Below are positions 1-10,286 of a stretch of DNA of 64,000 nt, in pieces; position 1 is the first letter of the stretch, and every line of letters starts with the position of its first letter. Both the position numbers and the translations under genes were made by a program. The stretch is from contig OZ024724.1 of the NCBI GenBank assembly GCA_964016875.1, positions 31,457,786-31,521,785 on the forward strand. Reading direction: 5' to 3'. Source of the stretch: Fallopia convolvulus (Eukaryota > Streptophyta > Magnoliopsida > Caryophyllales > Polygonaceae). The notes under the pieces were generated by a model. It ran no database searches. It had not been told where the DNA came from and saw only the letters and a list, made by a program, of their open reading frames with translations.

Positions 1-350
1 CCCATTGTACATATTATCTTAAGTAATGAAATGGTCTTTATTTTGATTGCGTGTTCCATTCTTTCCTACTATTGCTTTGCTTAATTTTCGATGATGTCAA
101 AAGGGGGAAAGATAAAAAATGTGAGATGAGTTAAAAGTTTAAGTTATCACAGACCACGCATAAGCTAAGGGGGAACAATTGCATAAAAAGCCTAATAGGA
201 ACTATGCGTCTCACCAGAAGTGGTTCCCTAAATCTAAATGTCTCACCAAGAGTGACTTCCCAAAATCATACTTAGGAACTCATCAGCATATCATTCATTG
301 AAATACTTGCATTTTTGTGATGGGTTTGTCATCATCAAAAAGGGGGAAAT

Positions 351-1401
351 TGTTGGGACGTTGTTGGGACCTCTGGTTCTAAGCAACGGATCAACGATTC
401 ACTTCTCTTTAAGTTTTGATAATGACAAACACCATAGGGAACTAATGTGGTTTGTTCAAGTACTTCTAAGGAACACAGGTACAGCCAAGAACTCCTATGA
501 ATGACAAAGCCACTGCTAGCCACAATGAAGAGTTTCCATCAAGGGAACTCTGAAGAGAAAAGTTCCCATGAAGTGGGAACTCCCAGAAACAAAAACACAA
601 GCTTACAACGATGAAGAGTTTCCATCAAGGGAACTCTGGAGAAGTCAGTTCCCATGAAATGGGAACTCACATGTGAAGACAACGACCGTTCAGCGCAGAT
701 CGCGGGATTCTGTCTCAGACAGCCAGAGGGAACAGTTTGAGGATCAGACTGTCACGCTTCATCCAACGGTCCGATTGATTCAAGAAGTTGACCTAGTTCA
801 AACCAAAGTCACATGTGAAGAAAGTACAACTTGGGCATCAAGCAAAGGGCATTTTGGACACAAACGAAAGATGCGACTGCCCAAGACAAATGGACTATAA
901 AGCCAAATGAATAGTACTCGGTCTGAGTACTTCTCCCAGAACTTACAAACACCCACATTAGAGAGAAGAAAGAAAAGGAAGAGAAGTCCCCGCCGACGAG
1001 TGTGTGATCTCGACGACGGTGAAGCTGAAGTTCCCTGGAGCAAGGGAACTGAGAAGTCAGCGTAAGTTTTGAGTTACTTGTGTTTTGCTGTTGTGAGCTT
1101 AGGAACTCAGTTGAGAGGATTTACTAGTGTTGCTAGAGTTAGGAAGAACTTGTAGGAACAGAGAAGTGTAAATCCGGCTGTGTAACTAAGGAACAAAGCA
1201 ATAAATATAAGTAAGTCATTCAAAATCCTCCAAGCGGAGGTAGAGGTTTACCCATACAACTAGTTGGTTGTAGTGGGGTTCCTCTATAAAGGAACTGTGC
1301 CTTTCACTGTTTTTATTACTTGCGATTATTTACTTCCGCTGCCTTGGGAACAGCTTAATTGCCAGTTCCCAAGCTCACTACTAACCGATTACGATCCAAC
1401 A
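351..1401 (+). repeat. 3' LTR of Sirevirus element A
   Basis: The LTR starts TGTTGGGACG directly after the polypurine tract and ends GATCCAACA, giving TGTTGG/CCAACA inverted ends over 1051 bp. A TATA box (TATAAAG) lies at 896-902 and an AATAAA signal at 1200-1205, so R probably begins near 925. A 58-bp segment is repeated directly at 525-582 and 611-668. GGGAAC or its complement occurs 12 times in the LTR. There is no matching 5' LTR in the window. Confidence 0.85.
896..902 (+). promoter_or_regulatory. LTR TATA box
   Basis: TATAAAG sits in the middle of the element A LTR, about 300 bp before an AATAAA signal. That is the usual order of U3 promoter and R-region polyadenylation signal in plant LTRs. 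Confidence 0.5.
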
Positions 1402-1952
1402 GAAAATATCTCTGAATAACAACAAACTAGAGTAATGCAAGATGAGATAAACTTAATGTCGATGGATCCAAATGAAAAACTAGGGAAGTCTCTACGACTT
1501 CATAATTTGAGACCATACTACAACACCTATTTCTTTCGGGGGTAGGAATGTGGCAACAACACAACCCTCCAAGCTGAGACAGTAGTTATCCAACATGGAA
1601 TCCATGAAACACACAAATTTAGAATTTGAAGCATATGTATTGAAGGAGACTATGAAATCGTAATAAACTCCGTAAGGAAAATCTTCCATTGCACTTGGAA
1701 AATTAAGATGATCATTTTTGATACCCTAGATCATATACAAAACTTTTATGCAATACATATTAATTGTAACTTTGACCTACACACTTTGGCTAGATTAAAT
1801 CCGAGCTCACCCAGAATTTTAAGTTCTCATTCGAAAGGATAATATAGGTTGGGACAACAAACATGTAAACTATTTGTATAGTCTTATCCTTGCCTAATAA
1901 ATGAAAGGAAGAGGGGAACGTGTTGTGTGCAAATTATTTGATAAGCATGTAT
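1402..1952. other. Unassigned intergenic stretch
   Basis: AT-rich sequence between the copia LTR and the first foldback element. It has an open frame of 65 codons on the minus strand at 1492-1689 with no recognisable domain. I see no gene, RNA or repeat that I can support. Confidence 0.4.
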
Positions 1953-2205
1953 GAATTTGGTTCAAATGAAACAAACTCTTATCCTGAAAAATGAAACGAA
2001 TGCACTTTTCCTAGTTCGTAGTGCACTTTTCTTACTTCGGAGTGCACTTTTTTGCATTTGTACATTTCGTACTTTGTAGTGCACTTTTCATATTTTTTTG
2101 TAGTACACTTTTCGGATTGCACGTTTCCTAGTTAGTAATGCGCTTTTTTTAATTAATAGTAATCTTTTATTTTTATAGATAAGAGTTTGATTCATTTGAA
2201 ATTAC
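1953..2205. mobile_element. Foldback/MITE-like element 1 with TGCACTTTT repeats
   Basis: The left end at about 1953-1990 and the right end at about 2172-2205 are inverted copies of each other, matching over about 33 bases with few mismatches (core AAACTCTTATC / GATAAGAGTTT). Between them lie irregular repeats of TGCACTTTT every 15-25 bases. There is no transposase ORF, so this is a small non-autonomous element or relic. A second member of the family follows at 2319-2623. Superfamily is not assigned because a clear target duplication was not found. Confidence 0.6.
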
Positions 2206-2318
2206 ACTTATTAAAAATAGGCGAATTTGCATATATATCCCAAAAAAAGTTGAAAAAATAAAAAATACCCTTATTTAGAATAAATGGCAAAGAATGCCAT
2301 TTTGGATTTTTTTTATAA

Positions 2319-2623
2319 TAAAAACTGAGTTTGGTTCAAATGAAAGAAACTCTTATCCTGAAACGGATGCACTTTTTCTAGTTTGTAATGCACTTTTCCT
2401 ATTTCAGAGTGCACTTTTTCGGATTTGCACTTTTCATACTTTGCACTGCACTTTTTGTAGTACATTTTCATATTGCACTTTTTGTAGTACATTTTCATAT
2501 TGCACTTTTTGTATATTGCAATGCACTTTTTTATGAAAAGTGCATTACGAACTATAAAAAGTACATTCGTTTCACGTTTCATGATAAGAGCTCCTTTCAT
2601 TTCAACCAAACTCAATAAAAACT
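2319..2623. mobile_element. Foldback/MITE-like element 2 with TGCACTTTT repeats
   Basis: Terminal inverted repeats at 2319-2366 and about 2571-2623 pair over roughly 45 bases, including the core AACTCTTATCCTGAAACG and its imperfect complement. The interior again consists of TGCACTTTT repeats, partly as a short tandem with ATTTTCATAT spacers at 2460-2510. It shares ends and interior with the element at 1953-2205 in the same orientation. Confidence 0.65.
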
Positions 2624-2846
2624 TCTGTTTTTATTCATTTACCAATTCAACACATCTATATCTACTACACCCACATCTTTCCTAATCTTTGAATTGCTCA
2701 TCCGAACGATACGAAATTTGGCATTTTCTGGATTCTTAACTATATTCTTTAGCAACTTAATTAATCACCACATCAACCAAACCATCTGATGGCTTCTCTA
2801 AAGCATAAGCACCAACACAAGCTTCCCACGTACTTCACAAACAAAT

Positions 2847-3216
2847 TTAATCATACATCGCATTTTTTGAACTAGATACAACACCACGAGCATCACTGTC
2901 ATTGGATTCAATCACACAAGATTCAATATGTTTAGACACTTCGACCTCGGCCCCCGAAGCCCGTTTACAAACTGGGCATTCAAACACATTAAGCGAAAAG
3001 CCATGCGTATTCCTCTTCCCTATGGTGATTTGTGTGTCAAACGGGTCAAATCCATTTGCGGGCGCACGATTCGGATTCGAATCCGAAGAAATAGAAACCT
3101 TCTTCTCTTCCACCGATCTGAGGCGAGGGTTTTGAATTCGCCGAGCAAGTCGACGAAGGATTAGGGTCTGGTCTAGAATTGACCGGGCGGGAGGGACGAG
3201 AGTGGAGAAGATTAGT
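2847..3216 (-). pseudogene. UBZ-type C2HC zinc-finger gene fragment
   Basis: A minus-strand frame of about 122 codons, open from a TGA near 3217 to the TAA at 2847-2849. It encodes a basic stretch rich in Leu/Arg, a linker, and a Cys-X2-Cys ... His-X3-Cys motif (FECPVCKRASG ... SKHIESC). This matches the pattern of UBZ4/Rad18-type ubiquitin-binding zinc fingers of DNA-damage proteins. There is no ATG in this frame before the zinc finger; the first possible start is a GTG. Other parts of a gene were not found, so it is either a last exon whose upstream exons I cannot see or a gene relic. The zinc-finger assignment is by pattern only. Confidence 0.4.
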
Positions 3217-3840
3217 CAATCCAGATGAAGAAGTGGCCTTTGAATTTGCCAGAGGAGGACGAAAACGAGAACAAATTGTTGACTTTCTTCTTGAAAGCAC
3301 GATGATTCGATGAACAATACTGAATTCCCCAATTGAGTTGATCACTCCAATCAATTAAATTAGATATAATACCTCTTTTTGGGCGTAATTTTTTCCAAAT
3401 AAGGACATTTTTATTATTATCAACTTTTTTTGAGGCATGGGGTACAATAAGCACTTAAAATATCACAACAACTTTAGCTCTTGATTTTCTTATAGTTTGA
3501 TGGGGAGAAACAGATTATTGACCGACAAAACCGGAGTGATAATTTGAGAAACCAAAAAATTGTTATAACGTTGCTTCCACCACAAAATTGACACCCTGGG
3601 GGTATAAAACACCCTAATATCAGTATTCAGTCCCAAACAAGTGGATGTCACTATTTCAAATACTTGAGCTTTTTTAAACCCATATCATACCCATAAAATA
3701 TATTTTTCCAAATAAAGCTACATTTGCCTTTAGCCTTGAAATATTATTATATTTCAATATTTAATGTGATGCTCACACTTCGCAGTTCACACTCACACGC
3801 CAAGAGAAGGATCTAGAACTTGATCTTCCCACCCCCCATT
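3217..3840. other. Intergenic region upstream of the JmjC gene
   Basis: AT-rich spacer with no supported gene. The last 80 bases before the start of the next gene's core promoter carry CA-rich and ACGT-containing sequence treated separately. Confidence 0.4.
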
Positions 3841-3841
3841 C

Positions 3842-3848
3842 CACGTCA
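3842..3848 (+). promoter_or_regulatory. ACGT-core element (CACGTCA) in the JmjC gene promoter
   Basis: CACGTCA, a G-box/C-box hybrid of the kind bound by bZIP factors, lies about 75 bp upstream of the TATA box and 160 bp upstream of the ATG. Function is inferred from motif and position only. Confidence 0.35.
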
Positions 3849-3896
3849 CAAAAAAGTGAAAGATATTAGTCGAAATATCAACCCCCTAGACCCCAG

Positions 3897-3905
3897 AGAT
3901 ATTTT
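3897..3905 (-). promoter_or_regulatory. Evening element (AAAATATCT on minus strand)
   Basis: AGATATTTT on the plus strand is the exact complement of the 9-base evening element AAAATATCT. It lies 16 bp upstream of the TATA box and about 100 bp upstream of the JmjC gene ATG. Evening elements bind CCA1/LHY-type MYB factors, and Arabidopsis JMJ30 is a known evening-phased clock gene with such an element, so conservation here fits the gene call. Related AGATATTA and GAAATATC sequences lie at 3861-3879. Confidence 0.65.
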
Positions 3906-3920
3906 CGTCTTCCCCTTTTG

Positions 3921-3928
3921 TATATAAC
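3921..3928 (+). promoter_or_regulatory. TATA box of the JmjC gene
   Basis: TATATAAC lies 79-86 bp upstream of the ATG at 4007 and downstream of a pyrimidine-rich stretch, a normal plant core-promoter arrangement. Transcription would start near 3955. Confidence 0.6.
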
Positions 3929-4006
3929 AAGCACACGGCCTTCTGATCTCTTTCTCTAACCTCTATCGTATTTTCCTCTGACGAGCGCACGCGCGTTATT
4001 CGAGCA

Positions 4007-6802
4007 ATGGCCGCAGCCTCTACCACCAACTGCGCCTGCGGGGACGGAGGAAGAAGAGTCCGCGGAGTGTTGGAGACGCCAACCCTAGACAGGGAGACGC
4101 CGCGGATTCTGCAGCAGGTGTCGGAGGAGGGAGGCTACGCGTTCGTGCGGATGGCCAAGGCGGCCAGCGCTGACCTGAGGGCAGCGGAGGCGGCGAGGGA
4201 GATGGCGTGGGAGCAGCTCCACTCCGGACCCTGGCATTCCGTGCTCCCTATCTGGAGAGACGCGTACTCAATGTCGTGCCTCCACGTGGCCAGGATCCAG
4301 TTTGCCGACGGCGACATCGGTGGGGCGCTTAGGGCTTTGGATATGGGGCTGATTATGGGAGGGGTGCTGTTGAGGTCCGATTTGGAAGCTGCGGTGGAGA
4401 AGGTCAGGGATTTTAGGGGTTTACAGGGGGAGGACGAAGGTGCTGTTGCTGGTGATAAGCCAGGGAGCTCTCGATTGGCTTCTCGTGAAATCGATCAGGC
4501 AGAGGTGAGGTTTGTCCTCTCTGTTGTTGTTTCGTTTCAGCTCTACTTTGATTGTTGGATTTGATTTTGTCCACAATCAAAGGCTTATAATAGTGACTAG
4601 GAATTTGGAAGGTACCATATGTTATCAAAGGAAATCTTGATGCAAATGGGGATTTTTTTTTTGTCCTTTTTATCCTGTTGATGAGCATTTGGAGAATGTT
4701 TAAATTCATTCAAAAGTTTTCCATTTTGCTAATGAAAGCTTGCAAGAGGGTCGTATCACAACTTCTGTCTGACTAGTGATGCGTCTGATGGATCTTTCTG
4801 TTCTATGTACGCCATTATGTTTGGTTAATTAGGATTTAGGAATCATACAGGCTTCATTGAGTCTATCATTTTCTCTATACTTGGGTGTTTCCGCTCCATA
4901 TCAAATTGATAGTATTAATCTTACAAGGTTATTGAAATAAGTTGTTTCATGTGCTACAAATCTTAGGTGATCAGGCTATTGCCTTATAGATCACTCTCTT
5001 CCAAGCTTGTTACTCGGCGGTCAGCTTTGTCACTGGAGGGATTCCTTCGCGATTACTTTTTAATGGCATCCCCTGTCATAATAACCGACTCTATGGGTCA
5101 CTGGCCAGCTAGCAGGAAGTGGAGCAACATGGATTACCTGAAAAGGGTTGCTGGTGATCGTACAATTCCAGTTGAGGTGGTTTGCATATATCTTCTCTCT
5201 TAGTTTTAGTTCTGCTGAAAAATACTTGCACCCTGCATCTAAGGAATATATTCACCAATGAATCTGTGAAAATTATGCCTACACTCTTGAACAACAATCT
5301 TATAATATATGCTGGATCATCTTCATTTTTTCTTGACTCTCGAGTGCAATGAAATGAATGAATTTGTGAAAGTAGATGATTATGCCGTTTTTGGTTAAAC
5401 ATTCTGTTTCATAGCTGTTATAGTGAATCTTAGTATATGATCCAGCATGAACAAGATAGACATCACAAGTATGCTACAACTTGTCTGTTCACTAACAGGG
5501 ACTAAACAAACACCAGTCACAAGGATCCCTGTTGCATTGAAAAACTGATTATTTTTAGTTTATAAAACACGTGAGCTGATTTTCTTCATTGTACCTTTGT
5601 ATGCACATTATACACAGGTTTCCCACATTTTGAGTGTTTTCTCTCATTTTTGTTTCGCGGATTTCTGCACATCAAACAAGTATTCTCTTGACATCTTTTC
5701 ACCAAAACATCAATTTGTGCCTCTGGGTATATTGTTGCAGCAGATAGCCTTCAACTTTGTAAACACTGATAATGGACTCTACATATATGTAATAGGTCTC
5801 TAAAGTCAACTTTTAAGACTTTGACCTTCGAGCTTCTCAGCTAAATAATTTTCATGAACTAAAGACTTGTAAAGTTTAATACTTTGTAGGTCGGGAAACA
5901 CTATTTATGCTCTGAATGGAAGCAAGAGCTTACTACCTTTTCTCAGTTCCTTGAGAGAATTCAGTCAAGCGACTGCTCTGGAGGCCCAGCCTATCTTGCA
6001 CAACATCCCTTGTTTGATCAGGCACGTTATTTTACCCTCATTGAAACATCATATGTTTAATATTCTACTGTTGTCACTGAGTTCTTGATTTACTATTGTG
6101 ATTGCTTGCTGATAGATTTGCTAAAGTGACAGATAAAGGAGCTGCGCAAGGACATCCTCATTCCTGATTATTGTTATGTTGGTGGAGGTGAGCTTAGGCC
6201 TCTAAATGCCTGGTTCGGTCCAGCTGGCACGGTGACGCCATTGCACCATGATCCACACCACAATATCTTGGCCCAGGTAAAATCAGGTTTTATTGGCAAT
6301 TACAATTGAAGCTTTTTAATTCATCCAATTTGCCGACTTGAATTCCCTCCCCCTTTTATTTCTCAGTAAGGTGCCGGAAAGATGAGGGTAACTGTATTTG
6401 ACTTCTCTTCCAGGTTGTTGGGAAGAAATACATAAGGCTTTATTCGGCTTCCTTATCTGCAGAAATATATCCTCATACCGAGACCATGCTTTGCAATTCC
6501 AGTCAGGTAAATACTCATATTTATTTCACTGCAATTTCATGTTTTGTTCTCATTACATATGATTCTAAGACCTGCATCTACTAACTTTCTTAATTCGTTC
6601 ATTGTGTGCAAAGGTTGATCTGGACGACATAGATGAAGTTGTGTTTCCAAACTTCAACAATCTGGAATTCATTGATTGCATATTAGATGAAGGTGAAATG
6701 CTGTATATCCCGCCCAAATGGTGGCATTATGTGCGATCTGTGACTCCAAGCTTTTCAGTTAGCTTTTGGTGGAGTACTTCTGGAGGTTCGCCTGCATCTT
6801 GA
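4007..6802 (+). CDS. JMJ30: JmjC-domain dioxygenase, JMJ30/JMJD5 type, six exons
   Basis: A predicted 421-residue protein with exons 4007-4504, 4967-5176, 5890-6021, 6133-6276, 6414-6506 and 6614-6802, all introns in phase 0. Exon 1 encodes the alpha-helical N-terminal region typical of JMJD5. The JmjC domain spans roughly residues 200-415 and holds the Fe(II) ligands H318 and D320 (in LHHDPHHN) and H397 (in KWWHYVRS), plus the 2-oxoglutarate-contacting Lys in GKKYIRLY near residue 332. The length agrees with Arabidopsis JMJ30. Members act in the nucleus as Fe(II)/2-oxoglutarate oxygenases in the circadian clock, flowering and ABA/heat responses. Intron 3 (6022-6132) begins GC rather than GT. 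The start has a good context (GCAATGGCC). No damage is seen, so it is probably functional. Confidence 0.93.
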
Positions 6803-7609
6803 TCTTGTCATTTGTTTCCAACAGGATTTGATGATTGTTAGTCTTGACTGGATGAATCCAGACTTAGGATATTCTTGTGTTGTTGACTCCGTCAGCTGTA
6901 GATGTAGAGCAGATCGCTGCTCTACTAGTCGGCTGTAGATATGTTTCTACTGAGTTGGTGGAGTGTACTTACGTGGCTGCTGAAAGTTCAAAAAATCATT
7001 TTGAGTAATCCTTAAAATCATTCCTCGAACTTAATCAAAAAAAAAAAAAAAAAACAAGAAAAAGAAGTGTGTACTGTGCTTGTCACTTGAATTGATAAGT
7101 ATTTGTTCTTTGTAGTAGAAGCTCCTGGAACTTGCATGTATAAGAACGGATTTTCTTGCATAGGATAAGTATCTTGTTTTAGAAAGATTTTTTATTTTTA
7201 ATTATTTAGTGATTTAAAAAAAAAAATTCTAAGGGTTTGGACATTTTCTTTTATGGTTTTAGTTTCTAATTAGTATGTTTACCTTATGCCCTAAGGACAC
7301 ATAGTTTAGAAAGACCGTTATAAGAAAGATCCTCGAGATTGTAAAGTTGACCTTTTTTTGTTTTTTTTGAAAAAAAGGTAAGAATTAGGAAATCTCTTTT
7401 ACGGAGGACGTTTTAGAGCATTCTTTCAGATCAGAATATTAACTTTAGATGATTTTTAATGATATCAATTGAGAAACTATGACCCAACTTAGCGATTTTA
7501 TCGGTCATATCGTTACAATTTCTACTGTCATGGTTAATACAAATAGTCTTGAACCATAATAACGAGACCGTAAAATAGGAAATAAGGATATTTAAATCTG
7601 GCCTGTTTT
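6803..7609. other. 3' UTR and intergenic spacer
   Basis: The first about 200 bases are probably the 3' UTR of the JmjC gene. An A-rich tract of 18 As begins near 7038. The rest is AT-rich spacer without supported features. Confidence 0.4.
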
Positions 7610-7723
7610 CTAGACCGCATTCAAAATTGTCAAGTTATCTCCCTCGATTTTCATATTCCTAATCCCAAGGTTTTTTGCTCTTATTATTCCTTCTCTTAAT
7701 GCTACAACTTGTATTTGTGCTAC
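7610..7723 (-). pseudogene. RNase H-like (RVT_3-type) relic
   Basis: Thirty-eight codons on the minus strand resemble the middle of the plant RNase H-like domain found in LINE-derived and reverse-transcriptase-related genes. The characteristic pattern is an ALREG helix followed by GIRNMKIEGDNLTILNAV, where the Asp after EG is a catalytic-type residue. Neither the start nor the C-terminal half of the domain is present. A related relic lies at 25490-25861. Confidence 0.55.
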
Positions 7724-8688
7724 TGATACACAATTGTATTTCGATGTTGTGGGGTGGATGAATGGTGAACAAGTTTTCCTTGTAAAAGTACAAAATTGAG
7801 TGCTAGAATAGGATGGTTGAAGAAGTATGATGTAATTATTTGACTTGTGAAGTGAATCCAACCCAATTCTAGTGTTTTCTGTATTATTATCACCAGGTTA
7901 CAAATAGAACCATTGATAAATGAAAATAATACTTTAACTGTTATATGTTTTTAAACACATGTGTTTAGAGTATAAGTTAAAGCATACTATTATTTTTAGA
8001 AACTAAAAACCTAAAGAAAATTAATAGATTCTAGTTAAAAATTAATTAAACTTAATTAATACAATACAATAAAATATTTTTATTTCAAGGCTCTTAGCCT
8101 TAGGAAAATCGATATATAATAACATATATAAAGTTATCATATAGTGGGATTTGGAAGATTACCTTTTATAGTTGGGAAATAGGTTTGCCTTTTGGATATT
8201 TTTATCAGCATCTTTGCAAACTGGGACTTAAGTCCAAGGTATTTATATACAGGCCCTGTAACTTTTATAAATAATAATTCGGTTTATGGTAAGCATCGCA
8301 CCTAAGAGTTTTTTCTATTGGTCTTGACCATGATTTTGTCAACTAGACACGAAATATTTTTCTTCTCTCTTTTTCATAACCACTTGATTATATGCTTGGT
8401 GCAGAGCATGTGACAGGATGTAGTCATTTAGGTGATGATTTTTGGTGCTTTCAGAACCAAACTCAACCTTTAGACTGATGTGGGACGCAACTACTTTCTG
8501 TGGTCTAAAAGACTTGGGCTTGTAAATGTTGATTCAATCATGATAAAGTCTGTGCCTGTGCTATCACCATAAACTCCTCCAAATAAGCTTGTAAAAAATA
8601 CTAGCACTAATCATAAGACCATTAAGAACTCAGCTAACGCTCTAATTAAACAAAATACAGCCTGCTCCTGACGGATATATAAGTAATG
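7724..8688. other. AT-rich intergenic spacer
   Basis: No gene or RNA recognised. The last 100 bases are likely the 3' UTR of the minus-strand glycosyltransferase gene. Confidence 0.4.
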
Positions 8689-10185
8689 TCATCTTGAGCC
8701 TAGTTGACTACGTGCTTGGCAGATTAATTGAATTCCATTCTTTTTTTTGCCCTCTCTGGTTGCTATTGCTGTGACGAAAAACTCACCTAAGGCTCTAAGA
8801 GAAGACCCTTTCCGATCCCCTTCATCTCTCTTTGCATCCGCAATAATCTCCTTCACCTTAGAAGCCCTCCTTCTCAATCCCTTGGCTCCTTCATCTTCGC
8901 CCATCACCATCTCTATCCTCCCCATGATATCTCCACTCCTAATCTCACAACCATTTCCTCTTCCCAACTCAACACATATCCCCAACTCTCCCTCCAGCAA
9001 CTTGGCATTGAAGAACTGCTCGCCCGCCATCGGCCAAGAAATGATCGGCACTCCATGGCTTATGGCTTCAAGCGTCGAGTTCCACCCACAGTGGCTTACA
9101 AAAGCACCAGTCGAGCCATGTGATAGTATCTCCACCTGAGGCGCCCATTGCCTCACTATCAGCCCTCTCCCTTCAACCCTCTCCTCAAAACCGCTCGGCA
9201 GCCAATCGAGCTCACCTTCAAACTCCTTGCCCAGAGGCGGCCTGACCACCCATATGAAGAACCTTCCAGAAGCTTCCAAAGCCGCAGCCATCTCCACCAT
9301 CTGTGAGCTCGTGAGCGTGTTCTGCGATCCAAAGCAAACGTAAACCACCGATCGAGGCGGCTTACTATCGAGCCACGCCCCGCATAGGCCATCATCATCC
9401 CGTTGATGATGATCCTCCTGCTTCATAATCGGCCCGACTGCCCAAACGGGTATCCGGAGCTTCCTCCTGAAATACCCAAGCCCGACCCGATCGAGCTCCT
9501 CCACGGAATTGAATAGGGCGCAGTCCGCGTTGAGCCATTCTCCGAGCATCCATCTCTGGAAAACCGACCACGGGTCATTCCCATCGGCTGCAGCCATGCT
9601 CGGTGGCATTTGGGTAATATGAACTCCCCCGCCCTCCGGAAAATCCTCCATTTCAAACTCCTCGCGGCCCTCGACGAGTTTCCATCTTGGAGCAGTCGAC
9701 CACAGGGAGTAGTAGCAAGCCATGCCAAAGCCGCTGGTGGCCGCGAAGATGGCGTGGAAGATGCCGAACTCGTGGGCGACGCGGCCAGCCCACGAGAAGA
9801 ACATGTCGGTGATGATGCAAAGGGGCGGCTTGCTGCTCTCGGCCTCTTCTTGGACAATTTCCCCTAGGAGCCTGCGGAGATCGGGCTCGAGGGCGAAGGA
9901 AGACTGCATGAGGCGGAAGATGAGGTGGTACGGGAGGGCGTCGGTGTTCTCAGTGTTGGGCGGGAGGCCGTGGCGGGTGCTGTCGTAAGGGATGGAGCGC
10001 AGGCGGATGGCGGAGTTGGGCGGGAGGGAGGATTGGAGTTTGTGGAGGTTGAGAGGAGTGTTGATGAAGGTGATGTGGTATTTGTTTCTTCTTTCTATGT
10101 CAAGGGCTAAGGCCAGGAACGGGATTATGTGCCCTTGGGCCATGAAAGGGAGGATCAGGACGTGCTCTCTTGTTTCCTTTTCCAT
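8689..10185 (-). CDS. UDP-glycosyltransferase, UGT92A-like, single exon
   Basis: An intact 498-codon gene for a family 1 glycosyltransferase, which transfers a sugar from a UDP-sugar to a small lipophilic acceptor in the cytosol. The N-terminus has the catalytic His (H19 in FMAQGHIIPF) and its partner Asp (D127 in IITDMFF). The 44-residue PSPG box runs from W347 (WAPQVEILSH) to Q390 (AGEQ); the final Gln is the residue usually linked to UDP-glucose. The FMAQGHIIPFLALAL start is typical of UGT92A1-like enzymes. Length is normal for the family (about 450-500). The acceptor cannot be deduced. Its third positions are GC-rich compared with surrounding DNA, which produces long spurious antisense frames. 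The ATG at 10185 is the first in frame and lies about 95 bp after a TATA box. Confidence 0.95.
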   Translation of the reverse strand: MEKETREHVLILPFMAQGHIIPFLALALDIERRNKYHITFINTPLNLHKLQSSLPPNSAIRLRSIPYDSTRHGLPPNTENTDALPYHLIFRLMQSSFALEPDLRRLLGEIVQEEAESSKPPLCIITDMFFSWAGRVAHEFGIFHAIFAATSGFGMACYYSLWSTAPRWKLVEGREEFEMEDFPEGGGVHITQMPPSMAAADGNDPWSVFQRWMLGEWLNADCALFNSVEELDRVGLGYFRRKLRIPVWAVGPIMKQEDHHQRDDDGLCGAWLDSKPPRSVVYVCFGSQNTLTSSQMVEMAAALEASGRFFIWVVRPPLGKEFEGELDWLPSGFEERVEGRGLIVRQWAPQVEILSHGSTGAFVSHCGWNSTLEAISHGVPIISWPMAGEQFFNAKLLEGELGICVELGRGNGCEIRSGDIMGRIEMVMGEDEGAKGLRRRASKVKEIIADAKRDEGDRKGSSLRALGEFFVTAIATREGKKKNGIQLICQARSQLGSR

Positions 10186-10277
10186 TGCAATTTTGGAATG
10201 GAGGGACGATCAGGTGGAAGACAGGAGTTAGGAGAGGAGATTTTTCTTTAGGAGATCGACAGGACTCTTCGTTATCA

Positions 10278-10286
10278 TATATATAC
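10278..10286 (-). promoter_or_regulatory. TATA box of the glycosyltransferase gene
   Basis: Read on the minus strand this is GTATATATA, about 95 bp upstream of the ATG at 10185. It is the only strong TATA-like site in the first 200 bp upstream. Confidence 0.5.

Larger units (their letters stand above)
1..1401 (+). mobile_element. 3' end of a Sirevirus-type Ty1/copia retrotransposon (element A)
   Basis: This is the non-coding 3' part of a copia element that enters from outside the window and ends with its 3' LTR. Three polypurine tracts of the AAGGGGGAA type lie at 99-110, 167-175 and 337-350, the last directly against the LTR. Repeated polypurine tracts before the 3' LTR are a known mark of Sireviruses. 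No coding sequence of the element is inside the window, so lineage rests on the polypurine tracts and LTR ends only. Bases 1402-1406 (GAAAA) would be the target duplication, but the 5' end is not visible for comparison. Confidence 0.8.

Noticed and set aside
7038..7056. A-run after the JmjC gene as a retrogene or LINE poly(A) tail
   Set aside because: The upstream gene has introns and no LINE 3' end precedes the tract. It is most simply an A-rich 3' flank.
8747..9857. Long open frames opposite or out of frame with the glycosyltransferase gene (for example 8747-9139 + and 9423-9857 -)
   Set aside because: They overlap a well-conserved coding gene with GC-rich third positions, have no family resemblance, and are shadows of it.
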